Source: an uncultured Bacteroidia bacterium
GTDB lineage: Bacteria > Bacteroidota > Bacteroidia > Bacteroidales > UBA932
Assembly (NCBI GenBank): GCA_902762655.1
Contig: CACWOZ010000004.1
Span: forward strand, 1 to 64,000
Length of the DNA stretch: 64,000 nucleotides
Direction: 5' to 3'
A model generated the notes under the pieces. It was not told where the DNA came from, searched no databases, and worked only from the letters and a program-made list of their open reading frames with translations. How positions within the stretch are numbered: position 1 is the stretch's first letter; each line of letters opens with the position of its first letter. Made by a program: the position numbers and the translations under genes. Shown here one piece after another: positions 1 to 8,848 of this stretch.

Positions 1-53
1 TCAAGTAGCCTCATATACTTAAGGCGGTCCTCATAAGTGTGCTTTTTTCGCAT
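1..53 (-). CDS. Possible transposase N-terminus, cut by window edge
   Basis: Reading leftward from an ATG at 53, the first 17 codons give MRKKHTYEDRLKYMRLL and the frame is still open at the window edge. A short basic start followed by a Tyr-Glu-Arg-Leu helix resembles the N-terminal helix-turn-helix of insertion-sequence transposases, but 17 residues are too few to name a family. It lies directly downstream of a hairpin that may be the terminator of the preceding operon, so it could also be an ordinary gene start. Function is a guess. Confidence 0.3.
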   Translation of the reverse strand, partial: MRKKHTYEDRLKYMRLL

Positions 54-58
54 AACAA

Positions 59-92
59 AACCCCGAAAGTTTTTTGTCTAACTTTCGGGGTT
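59..92 (-). terminator. Hairpin, probable terminator of the sod-GH127 unit
   Basis: A perfect 13-bp inverted repeat (AACCCCGAAAGTT and its complement, 59-71 with 80-92) encloses an 8-nt loop. On the minus strand the second arm runs into TTTT. It lies about 45 bp past the glycosidase stop codon, as expected for a Rho-independent terminator, and only 6 bp ahead of the partial ORF at the edge, so it may also insulate that gene. Confidence 0.6.
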
Positions 93-137
93 CATGTCAA
101 CTCGGGGCCGGCTTCTTTTTTATAATCTTATGTAAAC

Positions 138-1925
138 TTATTTAATCTGGAACCAGGTAGTCCGCCACTGTGGCCCGTGTTCGAATGGCGGCATCATGGC
201 GATTGGCTTGAGGAACAGGCCTCCCACGTGGAGTTCGGGACTTGCATTCATAACGCCCGATCCTTCAACTATTACCAGTTTGGCTGCTCCGATCTCTTCG
301 CGGGTAAGCGACAGGGGATTCTGCTTCTCGAAACTGTCGGCGTGGTCGGTGGCGAATACCAGCGGGCCTGCGGAGAAGGTAACGTAATGGTTGGTGAAGC
401 CGTTGTACCAGTTGGGGAAGTTGTGCTCCTTGGGGCCGGCGTTGCGGTATTCCCATGTCTTTTCGAGTGTGCGTATTTCAAACGGGAATTCGAGCGTGAG
501 CCTGTCTCCGTCTTTCCAGGAACGCCTGAAGGTGATGTATCCGTTCTTTACCTTCACTTTCACATCCTTGCCGTTGATACTGGCTTTGCAGGAAGTGGCC
601 CACTCGGGATTATGGATGGCGAGGGTGAATCCCCCCTGGCCGTTAATGACATACTCAGCTTTCCCTGTACGTGCATAATCGGAGATCTGCTGCACTTTGA
701 CCTGTTTTCCGCGAACGGCGGTTTCGTAGGAACTCTCGCCAATTATATTTACATATATGCCATCCTTGCGGGTATCATACATGTAAACGGGTAAGTCTTC
801 GAGAGAGGTCATTCCGCTGCTCCAGCAGCAGGCCCAGTCGCCGCGGGGTGTCATCTCACCGTTGGTGCGCACGTAGTATTCCCAGCGGAGGCCATCCTCT
901 GCACGCGCGGCCATGAGGGCGTTGTAGGAAGATTTCTCGATTTCGGATGCATACTTGCCGTCACCGGTAATCTTGAGCATCTCCCAGGAGAAATGCATCC
1001 ATTCCATTACAGAGCATGTTTCGGTGCACTCATAGGGGGCCCATTCGGCAACGCGGTTGAAAATCTCCCAGCAGTAGTTGATACCTCCCCAGGGACCTCC
1101 GAGGGTTGTAAGATGGTTGGCCCTGATGCTTTCCCAGGCATTGGTGCAGGCCTTGAGCAGGCGTTCGTCGCCGAACAGCTGGTAAGCCTTGGCGAGCCCT
1201 GTGAGGCAGCGGTTCATCTCGTATATCTTGCCATTGCCTATCAGGGAAACATCGTAATCCTTGCACGCCAGGGTGATGAGCTGCAGGCACGGAGTGTCGT
1301 CGAGTTCGAAGATGCAACGGTCTATCAGTTCCTTGACTTCCTTGACGGGCCTCTGCGCGTAGAGGTCGCAGAGAGGATCGAGCATTCCGCAGCCGGCCAT
1401 GCCGCTGTGCATGCCTGTCTGGGCGATCTTGATGCCCTGCTCGAATACCGTCCAGTGGATAAAGCCGGCGATCTTCTGCGCACAGTCGAGATAGCGCTCA
1501 TCGCCGGTGGCGACGCCAGCCTCGGTAAAACCCTTGATGAGGTAGGCCATGATCCATGTGTCCCAGTCTACGGTCATCGCCTCGGGGGAGGGACGGTGGT
1601 AATAGCGCTTGTCTTCGCGGTAGCAGCCGAGATACCCGTTTTCTTCCTGGCGGGAAACCAGATAGTCGGCGACTGAGGTAAGCCTTGCCAGAACAGCAGG
1701 GTCTCCAGTGCGCTCATAGGCCTTTGCCGCAGCATACATCCATTTTCCGGCATGTTCGCCCTGCCATCCGCCTTTGCCTTTCGCAATCATTTCAGGAGAG
1801 AACAATTTGATTGCGTAACTCTCCGGGCTGTTGATATATTGTGCAAGTCGGCCGTTATATCCGGCATCTACTGCGTGGCCGAGCATGCCTCCGACCACGA
1901 TGCTGAGCAATGCGTTAAGTATCAT
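138..1925 (-). CDS. GH127-type (DUF1680) beta-L-arabinofuranosidase-like glycoside hydrolase
   Basis: A 595-residue protein of the DUF1680/GH127 superfamily: an (alpha/alpha)6-barrel over roughly residues 50-370 followed by beta-sandwich domains. The zinc/catalytic cysteine signature of GH127 is visible: Glu302-Thr-Cys304 (ETC) and the double cysteine Cys366-Cys367, where the first Cys of the pair is the nucleophile in characterised HypBA1-type enzymes. The N-terminus (ILNALLSIVVGGMLGHA) is hydrophobic and may be a weak signal peptide. The ATG abuts the stop codon of the superoxide dismutase gene, so the two are probably co-transcribed, though no functional link is obvious. Substrate is inferred from the family only; related members act on other pentosides. 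Confidence 0.8.
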   Translation of the reverse strand: MILNALLSIVVGGMLGHAVDAGYNGRLAQYINSPESYAIKLFSPEMIAKGKGGWQGEHAGKWMYAAAKAYERTGDPAVLARLTSVADYLVSRQEENGYLGCYREDKRYYHRPSPEAMTVDWDTWIMAYLIKGFTEAGVATGDERYLDCAQKIAGFIHWTVFEQGIKIAQTGMHSGMAGCGMLDPLCDLYAQRPVKEVKELIDRCIFELDDTPCLQLITLACKDYDVSLIGNGKIYEMNRCLTGLAKAYQLFGDERLLKACTNAWESIRANHLTTLGGPWGGINYCWEIFNRVAEWAPYECTETCSVMEWMHFSWEMLKITGDGKYASEIEKSSYNALMAARAEDGLRWEYYVRTNGEMTPRGDWACCWSSGMTSLEDLPVYMYDTRKDGIYVNIIGESSYETAVRGKQVKVQQISDYARTGKAEYVINGQGGFTLAIHNPEWATSCKASINGKDVKVKVKNGYITFRRSWKDGDRLTLEFPFEIRTLEKTWEYRNAGPKEHNFPNWYNGFTNHYVTFSAGPLVFATDHADSFEKQNPLSLTREEIGAAKLVIVEGSGVMNASPELHVGGLFLKPIAMMPPFEHGPQWRTTWFQIK

Positions 1926-2504
1926 TTATTTAAGACGATTGTTTATTTCTTCCCAGTTGATGATGCTCCACAGGCCTGCAATATATGCGGGACGTGCGTT
2001 GCGGTAGTCGATATAATATGCATGCTCCCAGACATCGAAAGTGAGAAGCGGCTTCAGGCCTTTCGTGACAGGATTGCCCGCATTGCCTTCCTGGGTGATA
2101 ACCAGATGGCCTTCTGCATCGGCGCTGAGCCAGACCCAGCCGGATCCGAACAGGCCTGCGCCTTTGGCGGCGAATTCCTTCTGGAATGCCTCGAAACCAC
2201 TGAATTGGGCGTCGATGAGTTCCGCAATCTTGCCGGATGGCACATTGCCGTCCTTCGGGGCCCGGAACTGCAGGAAATACAAATTATGGTTAAGAATCTG
2301 TCCGGCGTTGTTGAAGATTCCGCCTTCGGAACTGCGGACTATTTCTTCGAGTGATTTGTTTTCGTAAGGAGTACCTGTAATGGCTGCATTCAGGTTGTTG
2401 ACATAGGTCTGCAGATGCTTTCCGTGATGGAAGGCGATAGTCTCGGCGCTGATGGCCGGCTCAAGTGCCTCGGGGGCATAGGGAAGTGTTATGAGTTCGA
2501 ACAT
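1926..2504 (-). CDS. sodB: Superoxide dismutase, iron (or cambialistic) type
   Basis: A 192-residue Fe/Mn superoxide dismutase converting superoxide to O2 and H2O2 in the cytoplasm. The four metal ligands are in place: His26 (in FHHGKH), His73 (LNHNLYF), Asp157 and His161 (DVWEHAYY). Gln69 and the NAG motif near residue 142, in place of the Gln typical of Mn enzymes, point to the Fe type; Bacteroidetes enzymes of this kind can be cambialistic. I use the ATG giving MFELITLPY, which matches the family N-terminus; a longer frame adds 8 unsupported residues. A minus-strand TAnnTTTG box lies 22 nt upstream of this start. Confidence 0.93.
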   Translation of the reverse strand: MFELITLPYAPEALEPAISAETIAFHHGKHLQTYVNNLNAAITGTPYENKSLEEIVRSSEGGIFNNAGQILNHNLYFLQFRAPKDGNVPSGKIAELIDAQFSGFEAFQKEFAAKGAGLFGSGWVWLSADAEGHLVITQEGNAGNPVTKGLKPLLTFDVWEHAYYIDYRNARPAYIAGLWSIINWEEINNRLK

Positions 2505-2525
2505 TGCATGTAAGATTGAATAAAG

Positions 2526-2553
2526 CAAATATACGCATTTTTATGTATATTTG
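2526..2553. promoter_or_regulatory. Back-to-back divergent promoter boxes (sodB / upxY-like)
   Basis: Two perfect TAnnTTTG elements face outward: TATATTTG on the minus strand (2533 to 2526) toward sodB, and TATATTTG on the plus strand (2546-2553) toward the UpxY-like gene. Exactly 12 bp separate them. The plus box ends 8 nt before the upxY-like ATG; the minus box ends 22 nt before the sod ATG. No convincing -33 TTTG is seen for either. Confidence 0.7.
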
Positions 2554-2560
2554 CCAAGTT

Positions 2561-3118
2561 ATGGATGATCAGTTGAATTGGTATGCGCTGCGGGCTTTCA
2601 AAGGCAGGGTCGGCAAAATCAAGGAGGATTTCGACGCTGCAGGATGCAAAACCTACATGGCCATGCAGATCAGGGAGAGTGTAAGGAACGGGCACCATCT
2701 GTATAAGAAAGTGCAGGTTGTGCCGCAATTGTTGTTCGTGTACTGCAGCGAACGGCAACTCCTCGATTACAAGAATGCCCATTTCGACGAGATCATGATC
2801 TATCGCAGCAAGATGAAGAACGACAAAGGAGAAGAAACCCTTCTGCCTGCTGTTATTCCGGAAAAACAGATGAAGTTGTTCATGTTCATCACGTCTGTAG
2901 GCGACGGAAAAGATGTGGCGTATTACGGTGACATCATGCCGCATTTCGAAGAAGGAGAGAAAGTGGAGGTTACCGATGGTATTTACAAAGGCGCAACAGG
3001 CTATATAAAGCGCATCAAAAAAGACCGCAAACTTCTGGTTGCGGTAGAAGGTGTCGCAGTTGTCGCGATTTCCAATATTCCGATGAGTTGTATTGCTAAA
3101 TCCAATAACAATCACTAA
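2561..3118 (+). CDS. UpxY-family transcription antiterminator (NusG paralogue)
   Basis: A 185-residue specialised NusG paralogue. The N-terminal NGN domain begins at NWYALRAFKGR and the C-terminal KOW motif is visible in EEGEKVEVTDGIYKGATGYIKR. In Bacteroides, UpxY proteins are encoded at the head of capsule operons and allow RNA polymerase to read through the long leader. Its place just before an SLBB export protein and a Wzz-type protein fits that role. I chose the ATG at 2561 because the NGN fold starts there and a TATATTTG box ends 8 nt before it; a longer frame from 2504 would cover the promoter. Unlike classical capsule loci, no UpxZ and no glycosyltransferase block follows. Confidence 0.85.
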   Translation: MDDQLNWYALRAFKGRVGKIKEDFDAAGCKTYMAMQIRESVRNGHHLYKKVQVVPQLLFVYCSERQLLDYKNAHFDEIMIYRSKMKNDKGEETLLPAVIPEKQMKLFMFITSVGDGKDVAYYGDIMPHFEEGEKVEVTDGIYKGATGYIKRIKKDRKLLVAVEGVAVVAISNIPMSCIAKSNNNH

Positions 3119-3123
3119 ATTTG
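3116..3123 (+). promoter_or_regulatory. Promoter -7 box TAAATTTG for SLBB gene
   Basis: A perfect TAnnTTTG element overlaps the TAA stop codon of the upstream UpxY-like gene and ends 23 nt before the SLBB start. The export operon can therefore probably be transcribed independently of the antiterminator gene. Confidence 0.5.
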
Positions 3124-3145
3124 TACGATTATATACACGTGTAAT

Positions 3146-5848
3146 ATGAAGAAAATATTATTCGCTTTTTTGATTTCGTTGGCTTTGCCTGTCGCCGTGA
3201 TGGCGCAGAATGCCACGATGGTGGCAATGGCCCAGGCCGAACTTAACAAGCGTGGCCTGAATGAAGGAGAAGTCCGCACAAGGCTTCTCGAAAGCGGAAT
3301 CGACATCGATAACATCAGCCCTGCAGATTACGCATCCTATCAAGATCGCGTAATATCGATTCTTGACCAGATGCAGGCCGAGAAGACTGCCCAGGCTGCC
3401 GCTTCGGCACCTGTTGCCGGGTCAGCATCCGCCAATGAGCCTGCAACTGCGGCCAGCATGGTGCAGACCGCTTCTAATACGCCGCAGAGCACAGTGGGCG
3501 AAGTCGCCGCGGAGGCTGCCTTGGAAGAGACTTTGGTCGAGAATAATGTTTCGCCAACAGCCGGCAATGACATATATGGCCATTCCCTGTTCACGGGCAA
3601 GAATCTCGAAGTCTTCCGCACTACCGATGGCGCCCAGGCTCCTGACACTTACGTGCTTGGCGAAGGTGATGAAGTGCATATCTCCATTTTCGGCTCCTCG
3701 CAGACCGAGATCCACCAGAGGATAGGAGCAGACGGTTCCATCCAGCCTGCAGGATCCACCAAGATTTTTCTCAAGGGAATGACTCTTGCCCAGGGCCGCA
3801 CTGCAATCCAGAATAAACTCAGCCAGTTCTTCTCTTTCCGTCCTGACCAGATTGCGGTTACCATTACAACTGCCCGCACCGTTTCCGTGAGCATATACGG
3901 TGAAGTCGGTGTTCAGGGAGGCTTCACCATCAGCGCTCTGAATACAGCTTTCAATGCCCTCGCAGCGGCAGGAGGCCCTACTGAGATGGGATCCATCCGC
4001 AATGTACAGCTTTCCCGTGCAGGCAAGAACTATCGTCTGGACCTCTACAAATATATGACCAACCCGACCGCGGGAGTCAAATATGATATCCAGAATGGGG
4101 ATGTAATCTTTGTCCCTATCGCCCAGAAGGTAGTCGAGATAGAAGGTGCCGTAAATCGCCCTATGCGCTACGAGCTCGTAGAGGGAGAATCGATGCTCGA
4201 CCTTATAAACTATGCAGGAGGCCTCACAGCCAATGCTCATCCCGATTTCGTTCAGGTAGAACGTTTCGAGAACGGTTCCAAGAAATATCTTGAATATAAC
4301 CTTAAGGATATCCTGTCCGGCAAGAGCAAGGTCGTGCTGGAGCAGGGTGACGCCGTGCGCATCCGCACAGGCAACGAGCCTTTGGACCAGTATGTTGCGA
4401 TCAGCGGAGACGTCTACTACGGAGGTAACTATGATCTCGAAAAGAATAAGAGTCTCTCTACGTTGCTCGAGAATGCCAAGCCCCGGTACACCGCGCGTAC
4501 CGAGTATGTTTATGTGGAACGTACTCGCCCGGATGAAACTGTGGAGGTGCTCACCGTTCCATGGCCTGGTATCAATGGAAATCCCGATTTCACTCTCGAA
4601 CCCCGCGATGCCGTGAGAGTCCTCGACCTGGCATCCTTCCGTGATGTGGAGACTATCTCCGTCAACGGGCAGGTCCGTGCTCCGTTCACCCGTACTTTCG
4701 GAATGAACGACCGTATGACTGTTGCGCAGGCTATCGAATATGCGGATGGTCTCAAGCCCAGCGTATTCCCGGTTGCCTACATTTTCCGCCGTGATCTGAC
4801 CAACGCCGACAAGATGGAGTATATCCGCATCAATCTCGATACTGACGGCGATACCATCCTGCAACCCGGAGACCGTCTCAATATCTACGACAATACCAGA
4901 TATACCAATGTGGGTGAGGTTAATGTCAGTGGTGCGGTAAAAGAGCCTTTCGGGACCGCATATGACCCTTCTCTCACAGTTCATGACCTGCTCTCCATGG
5001 CCGGTGGTTTCACCGTCGGGGCTGCCTTCGATAAAGTCGAGGTTTTCCGCGTGAACCTTTCAAATACAGATGCGGTCAAAATGGACCGTATTACACTAAA
5101 AGTTGACGATGACTACAATGTAGTCGGCGACGACTTCCAGTTGCAGCCCTTCGACCATGTCGTTGTCAGGCATACCCCTAACTTCACCATGGGGCGTTCC
5201 GTCGAGATTAACGGCCGTGTGAAGTACCCCGGCACTTATGTTCTCACCGATAACAAGATGCAGCTCTCTTCGGTTCTCGAGATGGCCGGAGGCCTGCTGG
5301 ATGACGCCGATCCTTTTGCACGCTTGTTCCGCACTTACAACAATCGTGGAAACATCGGTCTGGACCTTCGCGAAGTCAAGCAGCACAAGGGCAACCTTAA
5401 GGATGATCCCATCCTCATGGAGGGAGATGTTATCAATATTGTCCGTCAGGAGAATACCGTCATCATACGCGAGATAGGAACACGTTTCGCCCAGTATATT
5501 CCTTCAGATTACTCTGCTACCCAGAAAATTGTTGTTTATCAGGGAGGACGCAGCGCCAGGTGGTATATCAACCACTATGCCGGTGGTTTCCAGAAAATGG
5601 CAGACCGCAACAGCGTTACAGTAACCATGCCCAACAACCAGACAGAGGGAACCACCCGTTTCCTTGGTATCAGGAAGTATCCTACTGTCGAACCCGGCGC
5701 CGTGATTACCATGCGCTTAGATGATCAGAAACGCGAGAAACTCGAAAAACCCAAGGAGAAGATCGACTGGGGAGCAGAGATGCGGAGCACTCTCTCGGCA
5801 CTCACTTCGGTCGTTTCCATCTATCTCCTTATCGACAGGCTTAAATAA
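3146..5848 (+). CDS. SLBB-domain polysaccharide export protein (Wza-like)
   Basis: A 900-residue envelope protein for export of capsular or exopolysaccharide. It has a signal peptide (residues 1-20, ending VAVMAQ) and an Ala/Ser-rich linker at about 70-125. A poly_export domain (about 165-245, YVLGEGDEVHISIFG) is followed by a run of SLBB beta-grasp repeats recognisable by recurring GEV..PG.. and L..LL..AGG patterns through about residue 800. A hydrophobic C-terminal helix (about 880-900) is present. E. coli Wza is about 380 residues, so this is the long multi-SLBB form common in Bacteroidetes. The Wzz-type co-polymerase begins 6 bp after its stop; both presumably form one trans-envelope export unit. 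Confidence 0.88.
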   Translation: MKKILFAFLISLALPVAVMAQNATMVAMAQAELNKRGLNEGEVRTRLLESGIDIDNISPADYASYQDRVISILDQMQAEKTAQAAASAPVAGSASANEPATAASMVQTASNTPQSTVGEVAAEAALEETLVENNVSPTAGNDIYGHSLFTGKNLEVFRTTDGAQAPDTYVLGEGDEVHISIFGSSQTEIHQRIGADGSIQPAGSTKIFLKGMTLAQGRTAIQNKLSQFFSFRPDQIAVTITTARTVSVSIYGEVGVQGGFTISALNTAFNALAAAGGPTEMGSIRNVQLSRAGKNYRLDLYKYMTNPTAGVKYDIQNGDVIFVPIAQKVVEIEGAVNRPMRYELVEGESMLDLINYAGGLTANAHPDFVQVERFENGSKKYLEYNLKDILSGKSKVVLEQGDAVRIRTGNEPLDQYVAISGDVYYGGNYDLEKNKSLSTLLENAKPRYTARTEYVYVERTRPDETVEVLTVPWPGINGNPDFTLEPRDAVRVLDLASFRDVETISVNGQVRAPFTRTFGMNDRMTVAQAIEYADGLKPSVFPVAYIFRRDLTNADKMEYIRINLDTDGDTILQPGDRLNIYDNTRYTNVGEVNVSGAVKEPFGTAYDPSLTVHDLLSMAGGFTVGAAFDKVEVFRVNLSNTDAVKMDRITLKVDDDYNVVGDDFQLQPFDHVVVRHTPNFTMGRSVEINGRVKYPGTYVLTDNKMQLSSVLEMAGGLLDDADPFARLFRTYNNRGNIGLDLREVKQHKGNLKDDPILMEGDVINIVRQENTVIIREIGTRFAQYIPSDYSATQKIVVYQGGRSARWYINHYAGGFQKMADRNSVTVTMPNNQTEGTTRFLGIRKYPTVEPGAVITMRLDDQKREKLEKPKEKIDWGAEMRSTLSALTSVVSIYLLIDRLK

Positions 5849-5854
5849 GGGCTT

Positions 5855-6991
5855 ATGGACGAGAACATGAACTATAATCAGCCTTACGAAGAAGAGGAAG
5901 GACTGGATATCATGGCGCTGGTACGTCAGCTATGGGACGGACGTAAGACCGTAATAATCTGGACTTGTGTCTTCATCCTGCTCGGACTGGTGGCGGCTCT
6001 TACCATGAAACGGACATATTCCGTCAGCACAGTGATGGTGCCGCAGATGAATTCCAAGAGCAATTCCCAACTAAGTTCACTTGCGGCCCTTGCCGGAGTA
6101 GACATGGGAATGGACCTGAGCGCCAAAGATCTTTCCCCTCTGGTGTATCCCCAGATCGTGAACAGCGTTCCTTTCCGCAGAGAGCTTCTATACACTCCTC
6201 TCCACTATGCAAAGGCAGATTCTGCCGTGAGCATGTACACTTATTATAAGGAGATAGCGAAGCCCTCGCCTATGGCCTATGTGAAAAAGTATACTATCGG
6301 GCTGCCTTTCCTGCTCCTGAATGCTATCAAGAAGGAAAAGCCCGAGATGGTGTTGCCTGAAGGCGGCAGTGACGACGGCTCTCCCAAACCACTACTCCTT
6401 ACCAAGGACGAAGTGAAGTTGATGACCGCCGTCGCCCAGAGCGTCAATCTTACGGTAGATAAAAAGGAGGGACTTATCACCCTGAACGTAAACGGTGCAG
6501 AGCCTGTCCAGACTGCAGAACTTGCACTGAAAGCACAGCAACTTCTCCAGGAGGAAATCACTCGTTTCCGCACGGAAAAGGCCCAGCGTGACCTTGAATA
6601 CATTCAGGACAGGTACAACGAAACCAAGAAAGAGGCCGAGTCTCTTCAGGCAGCCCTCGCTTCTATCAGCGACCGTTCTCAGGATGTGATCGGTTCCAGG
6701 TCCCGCATCCAGCGTGAACGTATCCAGCAGAAATATACACTTGCCAATGCCATATATACCGATATGGCAAAGCAGCTCGAACAGGCTAAGATGCAGGTCA
6801 AGCGCGATACTCCGGTCCTTACCGTTATTCAACCTGTTACCGTGCCTTCAAAACCGTCCAACAGTAGGGCCAAGACCTTGATAGTCTGGACTTTCCTCGG
6901 TTTTGTCCTTGGTTGCGGCATCGTGCTCGTGAAGGGATACTGGCCTAAACTCAAGGAACAGCTTGCCGGCAACCCTGAAACAGGAAACTAA
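5855..6991 (+). CDS. Wzz-type polysaccharide co-polymerase / chain-length determinant
   Basis: A 378-residue inner-membrane protein with the Wzz layout: a short cytoplasmic N-terminus rich in Glu/Tyr, TM1 at about 31-51, a large periplasmic part with a predicted coiled coil (about 235-300, many Glu/Gln/Arg) and TM2 at about 342-363. The second TM is preceded by a Pro-rich stretch (TVPSKPSNSRAK), as in the family. No tyrosine-kinase domain is fused, so it resembles Wzz rather than Wzc. Such proteins control chain length of O-antigen or capsule and contact the export channel. It follows the SLBB gene by 6 bp and precedes the arginine deiminase-like gene by 9 bp. Confidence 0.8.
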   Translation: MDENMNYNQPYEEEEGLDIMALVRQLWDGRKTVIIWTCVFILLGLVAALTMKRTYSVSTVMVPQMNSKSNSQLSSLAALAGVDMGMDLSAKDLSPLVYPQIVNSVPFRRELLYTPLHYAKADSAVSMYTYYKEIAKPSPMAYVKKYTIGLPFLLLNAIKKEKPEMVLPEGGSDDGSPKPLLLTKDEVKLMTAVAQSVNLTVDKKEGLITLNVNGAEPVQTAELALKAQQLLQEEITRFRTEKAQRDLEYIQDRYNETKKEAESLQAALASISDRSQDVIGSRSRIQRERIQQKYTLANAIYTDMAKQLEQAKMQVKRDTPVLTVIQPVTVPSKPSNSRAKTLIVWTFLGFVLGCGIVLVKGYWPKLKEQLAGNPETGN

Positions 6992-7000
6992 TACGCAATT

Positions 7001-7912
7001 ATGCAACTGAACATAAAATCTGAAACCGGCAGACTTAAGGAGGTAATCTTGGGTCTGCCTTATTCGAACGGCCCCGTCCCTTCTCTGGACGAGACCTTCG
7101 ACAGCAAATCATACGAGTCGGTAAAGAACGGGGTTTACCCCAAGGAATCCGACATAGTCCGCGAAATGGAGGCATTTGAGGCCGTTCTCAAGAAATATGG
7201 CGTTAAGGTTCACCGACCTTCGCTTGTTACCAATTGCAATCAGGTATTCTCCAGGGATGTGGGTTTCGTCATCGACGACAAGATCATAGTCTCTAACATT
7301 ATCCCTGACAGGCAGGCTGAGATCGATGCCTATGAGAGCGTGTATCGCAATATCCATTACAAGGATATCTATAATCTTCCGGAAGCGGTCCATGTAGAAG
7401 GAGGAGATGTCGTCCTTTATAATGATGTTATCTTCCTTGGCCAGTACAACTTTGCAGACTATTCAACTCTTAAGACAGCCCGTACTAACGCCCTTGCGCT
7501 TGATTATCTTAAGATGATCTTCCCGGATAAGAAGATCGTCCCGTTGAACCTCCGTAAGAACGATACGGATCCGTATGACGGCATCCTGCATCTCGACTGT
7601 ACCTTCATGCCGGTTGGCAAGGGAAAGGCCATTATCTACAAGGATGGATTTATCAATCCTCGGGATGCCGACCATCTCATAGGTTTTTTTGGCGAGGAGA
7701 ACGTCTTTGAAATCACTAAGGAGGAAATGTATTGGATGAATTCCAATATCTTCTCCATCAGCGAAGATATAGTTGTGATTGAAGAGCACTTCACCCGTCT
7801 GAAGGCCTGGCTGGAAGAGCAGGGGATTACGGTCGAAACCGTACCTTACCGCGAAATATCCAAAATGGGTGGACTGCTCCGCTGTTCCACTCTCCCTCTT
7901 GTCCGTGAGTAG
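7001..7912 (+). CDS. Arginine deiminase-family guanidino hydrolase
   Basis: A 303-residue pentein-fold enzyme of the amidinotransferase/deiminase superfamily. Active-site positions are visible: Asp86 (SRDVGF), Glu133-Gly-Gly-Asp136, His197 (HLDCTFMPV) and the nucleophilic Cys295 (LRCSTLPL). It is much shorter than classical ArcA (about 410 residues) because it lacks the extra helical domain, so sequence alone would also allow a dimethylargininase or amidinotransferase. Its position 2 bp before carbamate kinase and ahead of ornithine carbamoyltransferase argues that it converts arginine to citrulline and ammonia as step one of the arginine deiminase pathway. That assignment is inference from context. 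Confidence 0.75.
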   Translation: MQLNIKSETGRLKEVILGLPYSNGPVPSLDETFDSKSYESVKNGVYPKESDIVREMEAFEAVLKKYGVKVHRPSLVTNCNQVFSRDVGFVIDDKIIVSNIIPDRQAEIDAYESVYRNIHYKDIYNLPEAVHVEGGDVVLYNDVIFLGQYNFADYSTLKTARTNALALDYLKMIFPDKKIVPLNLRKNDTDPYDGILHLDCTFMPVGKGKAIIYKDGFINPRDADHLIGFFGEENVFEITKEEMYWMNSNIFSISEDIVVIEEHFTRLKAWLEEQGITVETVPYREISKMGGLLRCSTLPLVRE

Positions 7913-7914
7913 CC

Positions 7915-8835
7915 ATGGGAAAACTTGCAATGATCGCCTTTGGTGGCAACGCCCTCCTTCGTGCCGGCGAAAAGGGCACTTTCGCCCAGCAACTGAGTAA
8001 TGTCGAAACCACCTGTTCGCAACTCCTTCCGCTGATTCGCGAAGGTTACGATATAGTGATAGGTCATGGCAACGGCCCACAGGTGGGGAACGTCCTCCTT
8101 CAACACGAGGCCGGGAAACAGGTCTTCGGCCTGGAGGCCATGCCTATGGATTTCTGCGGCGCCGAAACTCAGGGTTCGATTGCCTATCTGATTGAAACCG
8201 CGCTCGAAAAGGTTTTGAAGAAGGCTGGTTTGGACAGGAAGGTAGTATCTCTGGTGACTCGTGTGGAAGTTGGGGAAGATGACCCCGGGTTCCGCAACCC
8301 AACCAAACCAGTAGGGCCTTATTATCCGCAGGCCCCTTCGGATGGTGCAGTCTATAGGGAAGATCCGCGCGGACGCGGCTGGCGAAAGGTTGTAGCTTCG
8401 CCCAGACCGATAGCAATCAATAATATTGAATTGGTAGAACGGCTTGCCCGCGAGGGGTATATAGTCGTTACGGTAGGCGGTGGCGGTATACCTGTCGTAA
8501 GAGATGTGGATGGCTGCCGCGGAGTCGAAGCTGTGATAGACAAGGATCTCGCCAGTGCGCTCGCCGCAATCCGCATGAAGGCAGATGAGTTCTTCATCCT
8601 GACAGATGTCCCGAAGGTCTTCGTCAATTTCCATACTCCTGACGAAAAAGCCATCGACACGATGACTGTTGCAGAAGCCGAACGCTATCTCGCCGACGGC
8701 CAGTTTGCGGAGGGTTCGATGGCACCCAAGGTACGCGCCGGTATTCTCTTCGTGAAGAACGGTGGGGACCAATGTGTGATAACCGAGGCCGGGCAGCTCG
8801 GAAATCCTGCCTGTGGAACAAGAATAATACCTTAA
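7915..8835 (+). CDS. arcC: Carbamate kinase
   Basis: A 306-residue amino-acid kinase-fold protein, the normal length for ArcC. N-terminal MIAFGGNALL, GHGNGPQVGN, and the later VTVGGGGIPVV and DKDLASALAA motifs are hallmarks of carbamate kinase. It transfers phosphate from carbamoyl phosphate to ADP, giving the ATP of the arginine deiminase pathway in the cytoplasm. The ATG follows the deiminase stop by 2 bp and the carbamoyltransferase starts 13 bp after it, so the three are a single operon (order deiminase, kinase, transferase). Confidence 0.95.
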   Translation: MGKLAMIAFGGNALLRAGEKGTFAQQLSNVETTCSQLLPLIREGYDIVIGHGNGPQVGNVLLQHEAGKQVFGLEAMPMDFCGAETQGSIAYLIETALEKVLKKAGLDRKVVSLVTRVEVGEDDPGFRNPTKPVGPYYPQAPSDGAVYREDPRGRGWRKVVASPRPIAINNIELVERLAREGYIVVTVGGGGIPVVRDVDGCRGVEAVIDKDLASALAAIRMKADEFFILTDVPKVFVNFHTPDEKAIDTMTVAEAERYLADGQFAEGSMAPKVRAGILFVKNGGDQCVITEAGQLGNPACGTRIIP

Positions 8836-8848
8836 TAACCAATAAAAT

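Noticed and set aside
3422..4984. 520-codon frame antisense to the SLBB gene
   Set aside because: Shadow of the SLBB protein; no recognisable domain or start signals.
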